64,000 nucleotides of DNA from Bacteroides nordii WAL 11050 = JCM 12987 (GTDB lineage Bacteria > Bacteroidota > Bacteroidia > Bacteroidales > Bacteroidaceae): contig BAJA01000019.1 in NCBI GenBank assembly GCA_000613465.1, forward strand, positions 34,451-98,450, read 5' to 3'. Within the stretch, counting starts at the first letter, position 1. Every line of letters starts with the position of its first letter. This document shows positions 58,870-64,000 of the stretch, in pieces. Position numbers and translations under genes: made by a program. The notes beneath the pieces are model-generated. The model had not been told where the DNA came from. It was given only the letters and a program-made list of their open reading frames with translations, and did not search any database.

Positions 58870-58890
58870 TTAAATTTTGCGCAAATTTAA
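58870..58890. promoter_or_regulatory. Palindromic operator candidate
   Basis: TTAAATTTTGCGCAAATTTAA is a near-perfect palindrome (one extra T on the left, core TTGCGCAA) about 115 bases upstream of the receptor start. It is a candidate regulator-binding site for the TonB operon. It does not match a classical Fur box well. Confidence 0.35.
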
Positions 58891-59276
58891 TTGAAGTTAT
58901 TTGATCCCGCAATACCTATTTCTTGGTATTTATAGCAAAGTCCTTGCCTCATACATCGGGTTAGACCAAGCAAAACCGGCCGCATCAAGCGTCTCTCTTT
59001 CTCTTTTGAGACGAATACGCGTCATACGGATGCCTTTTCTTGTTTGTTCAAAGAGATACAATATCTGTATGTGCTCCACAACGAGCAGCCGTACAACCTC
59101 TTGTCTGATTCAATCTTTTCTTGTTTTACTCTTGTCCAGAGTACGTAGCGTGGACCAGCTAGGACTAATCCACGGTATTTCCTTATCGCTGTTATCTAAA
59201 TATTTACCTTTTGTACTGATAGTCTGTGTAGCAGAAATGTAGCAGCAAACAGACTGGTTTATGACCGCTATTTTGA

Positions 59277-59536
59277 CTATCTGTTGAAAGCACACTCACT
59301 CCCATTCTCGGAGTACAAAGTTAGATCTTTTTGTTTACCCCAAATCTTTATGCCATAAATATTTAGATATTTTACTGCTACACTATCCTGTTTTACAATA
59401 CGGAACGACCCCATAGAAGTATAGGCATGCAAACGCCAGAGGTTGCACATTTGCAGGAAGGTCCTCAAAAAAGATGTTGGAGAAATCCCTGGGAGGCAAA
59501 ACTGCCCAGTCCTATGGAATAGGTTTTCTTAGCCAT
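59277..59536 (-). other. Possible small ORF with a ribosome-binding site, frame-broken
   Basis: ATG 59536 (MAKKTYSIGLGSFASQGFLQHLF) is preceded by AGGAAG and stops at 59465. With one more T in the T6 run it would join the frame beginning LRTFLQMCNLWRLHAYTSMG and reach 59277 (~87 aa). No family recognised; could be a leader peptide or chance. Confidence 0.25.
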
Positions 59537-59551
59537 ATGCACTTCCTGAAA

Positions 59552-59668
59552 ATAAAATGACGAGATCACCTATAAAGCAACCTCGTCTGAATCTACTTTC
59601 AGTGTAGTGCTAAGCCTATTGCTGGCGGGTTGCTCCTCAGCAGAGCACGTTTCCTCTTCGGCTTATGA
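59552..59668 (-). ncRNA. Candidate small RNA or regulatory leader
   Basis: A -7-type box TATCTTTG (59672-59679, minus strand) is followed by ~110 bases rich in short inverted repeats and ends in GACGAG/CTCGTC (59559-59564 and 59582-59587) and an ATTTTATTTT stretch. It reads like a short transcript with a terminator, or an attenuating leader for the small ORF downstream. No family match claimed. Confidence 0.35.
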
Positions 59669-59770
59669 CTGCAAAGATATATTTTTTTCTTGAACTATTT
59701 ATAGTTTCAAGGCTAAGCTATTAAATTTGCGTTCATATCGGAGATAGGCGTTCTTGGTCCTAAGTCTAAA

Positions 59771-59892
59771 TTACTGTAAAGCCATTCAGTTCAATGAAGG
59801 CTAAATGTAAACCGATTTAGTTCACTCAACATTAAGTGTAAAGTTGATTAGTGAACCTATATTAAGAGTGTAAAACGAATTAGTTAATCGTA
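59771..59892. repeat. Four degenerate tandem repeats, period 30-31 bp
   Basis: Units start at 59771, 59802, 59833 and 59863. Shared pattern: TTA(A)nTGTAAA, then 3-4 variable bases, ATTnAGTnnA (the last unit has an extra GT). They abut without spacers, so they are not a CRISPR array. They may be iterons or recombinase/regulator binding sites close to the serine recombinase gene. Confidence 0.6.
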
Positions 59893-60091
59893 CTCAAATC
59901 TGTCAAGCCTTTCTAGTGATAGTCACTGCTGTTCTGCAAGCACTACTTTTAGCCTGTTTAGATTTGCCATAGCGTAAAACATTTTAATTTAAATGCAAAT
60001 TTATTCAATTTGGCTGAAATCGCCAAAGATTTTTCACTTTTTTTAACATAAAATATTTGGTTGTAAGTGAGTCACTACTGCATAGTACACT

Positions 60092-60721
60092 TCATGTAAA
60101 CAGTTTCTTCACTCTTTGAACCGTACTTATACCCTTGCCACTCAACTTTGCCACATCCCTTATGGAATATCCTTTGCGGAGCAGATTTATTACTTCCCTA
60201 TATTCCGTTTTCATCTGCTCTACTGTCTTTACCGAGCCGACCTTGCGACCAAGTTTTCCGTCTTTCTCTATATACCGCTTTCTGCCTGATTGCAAACGGA
60301 ACGAGATATTTTCACGTTCCAATTGCGCACAGGTAGAAAGCGTGGCTATCATTATTGGGGCGAAGAGGGACGGATGTCCATCATCGTCCAATAAAGTAAG
60401 CTGCTCCTTTTGTATATAGAGGTTGATGCCACAGTCAATGAGTTCCTTGACAGAGGCAAGAACCTCAAACGCATTGCGACCTAACCTTGACAGCTCGCTG
60501 ACAAGAAGAATGCCTATGCGTTTTTCCTTGCAAAAAGCTATTGCCTCACACAACACTGGACGCTCCTCATTCTTCCTCGCGCCAGAGATATGCTCCTCAA
60601 AGACTTTACGGACTTCGATATCTTTATACTTTGCATACTCCGACAAGTCCTTGACCTGTCTTTCCGTGCTCTGCCTGTCACCAATACTGGAGACACGAGC
60701 GTATATTATTCCTGTTGTCAT
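60092..60721 (-). CDS. Serine recombinase (resolvase/invertase family)
   Basis: About 209 aa from ATG 60721 (MTTGIIYARVSSIGDRQSTERQ). The catalytic Ser lies in ARVSS; ISGARKNEERPVL and LLVSELSRLGRNAFEVLASV are typical (SRLGR motif), and a C-terminal helix-turn-helix (YSIRDVAKLSGKGISTVQRVKKLF) follows. Small serine recombinases resolve cointegrates or invert DNA segments. I saw no clear pair of inverted crossover sites nearby. Confidence 0.9.
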   Translation of the reverse strand: MTTGIIYARVSSIGDRQSTERQVKDLSEYAKYKDIEVRKVFEEHISGARKNEERPVLCEAIAFCKEKRIGILLVSELSRLGRNAFEVLASVKELIDCGINLYIQKEQLTLLDDDGHPSLFAPIMIATLSTCAQLERENISFRLQSGRKRYIEKDGKLGRKVGSVKTVEQMKTEYREVINLLRKGYSIRDVAKLSGKGISTVQRVKKLFT

Positions 60722-60879
60722 TTTTATCAAAGATTAAATTGAACATGAAAAAGCCTGTGTCCAGATAAGTCTCGCAGATTTATTTGAACACAAGCGTTTT
60801 TTGAATACAGCCTGACGGCAATTTACCAACAAAAGGGAAGAAGTAAGACTTCCCCATTGTTCGCACTCTGCTATATGTC

Positions 60880-62040
60880 TTAATCAAACACGCCATTAAA
60901 CAGATTGACCGCCTCTATCTTCTTTTCAAGAGCCACTTTTGCATAAACTTCGGTTGAAGTTATGCTTCCATGTCCCAAAACATCCTTCACTGCAGATATA
61001 TCTGCTCCTGCTGAGATAGCCAACGATGCTGTCGTATGCCGTGAGCAATGGTAGGTCAAATCCTTTTCTATACCAGCCTTTTCTTTAAGCCTTCTTACGT
61101 ATTTCGATACGTTGTCTGACTTCTTGACAAGGTGAAATACAAGACTTTCCGGATTGTCATCCGTCCGAGGTGGCAACAACGATTGCGCCATTTCATTGAG
61201 CGGAATAATGGGAGGACGCTTTGTCTTTCGATGTATGATGCTGATTGTCGGCACGCCATCTATCGTTTTTATATCACACCACCTTAGATGCTGCATATCG
61301 CCAAGGCGAAGGGCAGTCATGGATGACAAACCAAATGCCAGTTGTACGGTTCGTTCATTCTCACATTCAGCTTCCACCGCCAGGAAACGTGTGAGTTCTT
61401 CGGGCGTAAGATACTCTCTGTGTTTGTCTGGAGCATGGAAGCGTTCCAACTTGTTTAGACTGTGTACAGGATTGAATTTTACAAGTCCTTCACGCATAGC
61501 CTTGTTAAATATCGCTTTGACTGTTTCCTCAAACAACAGTAATGTGTAATCAGCCAACCGTCCTCCGTTGGTCTTGATTTGGCGTTTGTTGCGATACTTG
61601 TTGCGCATATAGTCAAAAAGACCGCAAATTTCATCTTTACTGACATCTTTCAGCAGGATGTCTTTCTTATCTACTCTCCGTAAATAAGTAGCAATACGCT
61701 TGCGGACAACATTCTTATGACCTATCATCTTCTTGCAGTTGCCACAATCAACAGACCATTTGATATAGTCATCGCACCATTGTAGCCAAGTCAAGCCGTT
61801 GCCTTGTTCTTCGCTTTTGGCATTCTCTTTCTCCAATATAGGAGGGGTGAGGATGCGCTCTGCTCGTATCTCCATAGCCTTGTTGTATGTAAGCCGATTG
61901 TGCTTTGCAGCACCAACGGCATGATCGGGCAAGAGATAGAGGTGCAAGTTTTCTCTCTTACGGTAGCCACTCTCGTAGTATTCCAGATACAAGGTTCTTT
62001 TGCCTTCCGTCAGCTTACGTTCCTTGATTTCTATCTTCAT
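60880..62040 (-). CDS. Tyrosine recombinase A of the right-hand element
   Basis: 386 aa, intact. Catalytic domain: Arg in SSMTALRLGDMQHLRW, HCSRH, VLGHGSITSTEVYAKV with the nucleophile Tyr. N-terminal SAM-like domain with WLQWCDDYIKWSVDCGNCKKMIGHKNVV. Its ATG overlaps the stop of recombinase B (ATGA, 62037-62040): the two are translationally coupled and may act as a pair. Confidence 0.92.
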   Translation of the reverse strand: MKIEIKERKLTEGKRTLYLEYYESGYRKRENLHLYLLPDHAVGAAKHNRLTYNKAMEIRAERILTPPILEKENAKSEEQGNGLTWLQWCDDYIKWSVDCGNCKKMIGHKNVVRKRIATYLRRVDKKDILLKDVSKDEICGLFDYMRNKYRNKRQIKTNGGRLADYTLLLFEETVKAIFNKAMREGLVKFNPVHSLNKLERFHAPDKHREYLTPEELTRFLAVEAECENERTVQLAFGLSSMTALRLGDMQHLRWCDIKTIDGVPTISIIHRKTKRPPIIPLNEMAQSLLPPRTDDNPESLVFHLVKKSDNVSKYVRRLKEKAGIEKDLTYHCSRHTTASLAISAGADISAVKDVLGHGSITSTEVYAKVALEKKIEAVNLFNGVFD

Positions 62041-63303
62041 TGTATTACAGGTATTTGGTCAAACATTCCGTTCACGAGGTTCACGGTTTCCAGCTTCTTC
62101 TTGTCAACAATCTTGGCGTAAATCTCCGTCATCTTGATGCTCTTGTGTCCGAGTATCTTGCTTACTACATAGATACTTGCACCAAGGGTCAGGAACATCG
62201 TAGCCGCCGTATGTCGTATTTGATGGAAAGTGATATGCTTAGTGATTCCTGATGCCTCAATCCATTTTGCCAAAGGTTTGGAAATCCAGGATGGGGCAGG
62301 AAGACCTTCAAATACTAATTGGTCGGGATGTCCAGGTTCTCCGCATAGATCATACGCTTGCTCAGAAATAGGCATGTACTCAACGCCCTTTGTCTTCTTT
62401 TGGTCGAAGTTGATGCGATAGTGAGTACCTTCCTTTGTCAATTCTTTCCATGTCATTTTCATAATGTCACAATGTCGAAGACCTGTCAAAGCAGAGAAAA
62501 GGGCTGCACGTTTGATAGTGGCATTGTCGCATGGTGTACAAACCAATCGGTTAAGTTCCTCTAAGGTAAGATGCTCTCTTCTTGCCTCTTTCTCTTTTAT
62601 ACCTTTTATCTTAGCTGCAATATCAGATACAAAATATCCATCAACAAACGCTTGCTTTAATCCAGCCTTGAATATTGCGAAATAAGTGGAAGCCGTATTT
62701 TGTGAGATTGTCCCTTTCTTGTTGCCCCCTTGTGGAGCATCCAACAAGAACAACCTAAAATCCTCAACCAGCTTTGTGTCTATGTTGGCAAAGATCATGG
62801 CTGATTGTCGGTAAAGATGAGCATCAGTGCATATACACGATTCCAATTTACGATAATGAATCTGAACTATTCCTGTGCCGAATATCTATTATGCTCTTGA
62901 AATAGGTAATAAAATCACATTGCGATTTCTCTTTCTGTTCCAATAAAGAGGCTTCTGATTCAGAGTAAAGTCCTATGGTATCATATTCCTTTTGTCTAAT
63001 AGCCCTGACCTTATCTGCATAGATGCATGATTCTTGGTCAAGCTCCGACTTGCAGAGTATAACACCATTGACATCACGTTTCGGCTTATATGTTACACTT
63101 CCGTCAGAAGCTGTTCTTGCCGTTCTGCTTTTGTCCCATATCGGAGTGGTTATAGTACGGTTGACATACTCGCGCACTCGCTGTGGTTTGCCTCCGTTTT
63201 TGGAGATAACCGGATATGACTCTATGTAAAGATACCATTCCTTACGAAACTCTGCCTTGCGAAGTTTCACGGAAACACGGGTGTGGGATAGAGATTTCTT
63301 CAT
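62037..63303 (-). CDS. Tyrosine recombinase B, with two frame breaks
   Basis: Segments: 62848-63303 (MKKSLSHTRVSVKLRKAEFRKEWYLYIESYPV ... FKSIIDIRHRNSSDSLS), a short middle piece VNWNRVYALMLIFTDNQP, and 62037-62846 from MIFANIDTKLVEDFRLFLL. Each join, near 62852 and 62800, lacks one base. The catalytic set is present: LTGLRHCDIMKM, HQIRH, LGHKSIKMTEIYAKI. Together with recombinase A and the HTH protein it forms an integration module. Confidence 0.88.
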
Positions 63304-63311
63304 AAGGATGC

Positions 63312-63863
63312 TTATTTATAGAGATTGTCTATTTCCTTTTTGGGCACATATACGAAATTGCCGATTTGCCGAGTAGGAATTGAAAACTTTCTGATTTGAA
63401 GATAGAGTGTACTGTCATTCATGTGATATTTCTCACACGCTTGCTGTATCGTGTAGCAATCCTTTGGTTCCAAACTATACAGCTTGGGAATGGGCTTGGG
63501 CTGCTTTTTAAGCAGACTCTTCCTTAGAGGGTACATCTCCATAAGCGTTTCTTTGCTTACCCGTGTTTGGCGTTGCCCTACATTAACACTTGGAATAACG
63601 CCCTTTCGGATTTGGCGATAAAGGGTTTCCTTACTGATGCCAAACAAAGAATAGGCTTCGGGAACTGTTATGTACTCCTGGTCATTGGGAATAGCTTTGG
63701 CTATAGCATCCAAACGTTCATTTCTTTTCTCTTCATCTTTCCTGCGCTTAAATGCAACTTTAGAACATCTTGGTGAGCAATACCAAGACGTGATAGTCTT
63801 TGCGACGAATGGCTCACCGCAAATCTTGCATTTCCTTGTTATCTCAAACTTTGCTGCACCCAT
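63312..63863 (-). CDS. Zinc-ribbon plus double HTH (excisionase-like) protein
   Basis: 183 aa. N-terminal CKICGEPF and YCSPRCS (two CxxC-like pairs, a small zinc ribbon), then two HTH_17-type domains: ITVPEAYSLFGISKETLYRQIRKGVIPSVNVG and YTIQQACEKYHMNDSTLYLQIRKFSIPTRQIG. Probably the regulator or directionality factor for recombinases A and B, which follow it by 8 bases. Intact. Confidence 0.8.
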   Translation of the reverse strand: MGAAKFEITRKCKICGEPFVAKTITSWYCSPRCSKVAFKRRKDEEKRNERLDAIAKAIPNDQEYITVPEAYSLFGISKETLYRQIRKGVIPSVNVGQRQTRVSKETLMEMYPLRKSLLKKQPKPIPKLYSLEPKDCYTIQQACEKYHMNDSTLYLQIRKFSIPTRQIGNFVYVPKKEIDNLYK

Positions 63864-64000
63864 ACAATTCTACTTTATTATTACTTATGCTTGTTAAGTG
63901 TCACATTATCTACCAATAAGTGTTGACACAATTATGGCACAATAATACAGCTAATATCCGAATATAACAAAAGAAATACAAAGTTTAACTAAAAAGAAAA
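63864..64000. other. AT-rich region upstream of the recombinase operon
   Basis: About 137 bases. It should contain the promoter of the minus-strand HTH-recombinase operon and may lie close to the element's attachment site. Nothing definite recognised. Confidence 0.4.

Larger units (their letters stand above)
58891..60091. other. Long non-coding region with remnants, repeats and a possible small RNA
   Basis: About 1.2 kb. ORFs here are short and none resembles a protein family. It contains a possible small ORF (59277-59536), a possible small RNA (59552-59668) and four tandem repeats (59771-59892). It separates the TonB operon from the recombinase genes. Confidence 0.6.

Noticed and set aside
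58861..58895. Classical Fur box
   Set aside because: The palindrome core TTGCGCAA differs from the GATAAT-type repeats of Fur boxes.
58901..59242. 113-aa ORF on the plus strand
   Set aside because: Composition is not protein-like, no ribosome-binding site, no family resemblance; lies in non-coding DNA.
59771..59892. CRISPR array
   Set aside because: The repeat units abut without spacers, are degenerate, and no cas genes are present.
60092..60730. Invertible promoter controlled by the serine recombinase
   Set aside because: I looked for a pair of inverted crossover sites in 58.8-60.1 kb and found no convincing match.
1..64000. tRNA or rRNA genes
   Set aside because: No cloverleaf-like sequence or rRNA motif was recognised; a covariance-model search would settle this.

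Overview
The window comes from a Bacteroidales bacterium. It has porP-gldK-gldL-gldM type IX secretion (T9SS) genes, two SusC/SusD-type operons, an ECF sigma factor with a FecR anti-sigma factor, promoters of the Bacteroides form (TTTG then TAnnTTTG), and several Bacteroidales mobile elements. An apparent T9SS locus together with proteins carrying T9SS-type C-terminal domains suggests Parabacteroides/Tannerellaceae or another T9SS-bearing Bacteroidales more than a typical gut Bacteroides. This genus-level guess is inference.

Layout. (1) 1-3957, minus strand: gldM (cut by the window edge), gldL, gldK and a porP/sprF-type gene. (2) 4095-17749, minus strand: one locus reading fecR, susC with an STN domain, susD, a beta-helix protein, an endonuclease/exonuclease/phosphatase (EEP) protein, an EEP-beta-helix fusion, alkaline phosphatase, and finally the ECF sigma gene. 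This looks like a trans-envelope regulated system for a phosphorylated extracellular substrate; two of its products carry T9SS-like tails. (3) 18160-23456: aspA divergent from dcuB-type transporter, secreted asparaginase and a porin, an asparagine/aspartate to fumarate module. (4) 23535-31797: housekeeping genes, a complete ISL3-like insertion sequence with 8-bp target duplications, tonB, a NUDIX hydrolase, a TonB-C protein, a DUF3836 protein and a GH27 alpha-galactosidase. (5) 31804-44000: mobile DNA. It starts with a truncated ASCH gene and a tyrosine integrase, then a YhcG-type nuclease, two tandem Crp/Fnr regulators, a HAD phosphatase and an RteC-like gene. A mobilization block follows (HTH/excisionase-like, MobC-like, relaxase, a probable oriT), then an integrase remnant. 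(6) 43000-45421: an IS4-type transposase gene fused to a truncated IS30 gene, which lies against a truncated BspA-like leucine-rich-repeat gene. (7) 45510-58757, minus strand: a more GC-rich operon with a FecA-like TonB receptor, a second SusC/SusD pair, a zinc-metallohydrolase homologue whose HExxH motif is lost, DUF4302, DUF4856 and other lipoproteins. (8) 58800-64000: a non-coding region with four ~31-bp tandem repeats and a possible small RNA, then a serine recombinase, two tyrosine recombinases and an HTH protein, probably the end of an integrative element.

A striking property of the whole window is the number of single-base frame breaks: 19 sites in 15 genes by my reading (15 lack one base, 4 have one extra). 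They hit core genes such as gldL and the dicarboxylate transporter as well as accessory genes, in places where both frames continue the same family. Indel errors in the consensus are the simplest explanation, so the affected genes are reported below as single reconstructed genes. The two main candidates for new biology are the sigma/FecR/SusCD/phosphoesterase locus beside the T9SS genes, and the mobile-element-borne TonB/SusCD/lipoprotein operon with a dead metallohydrolase.
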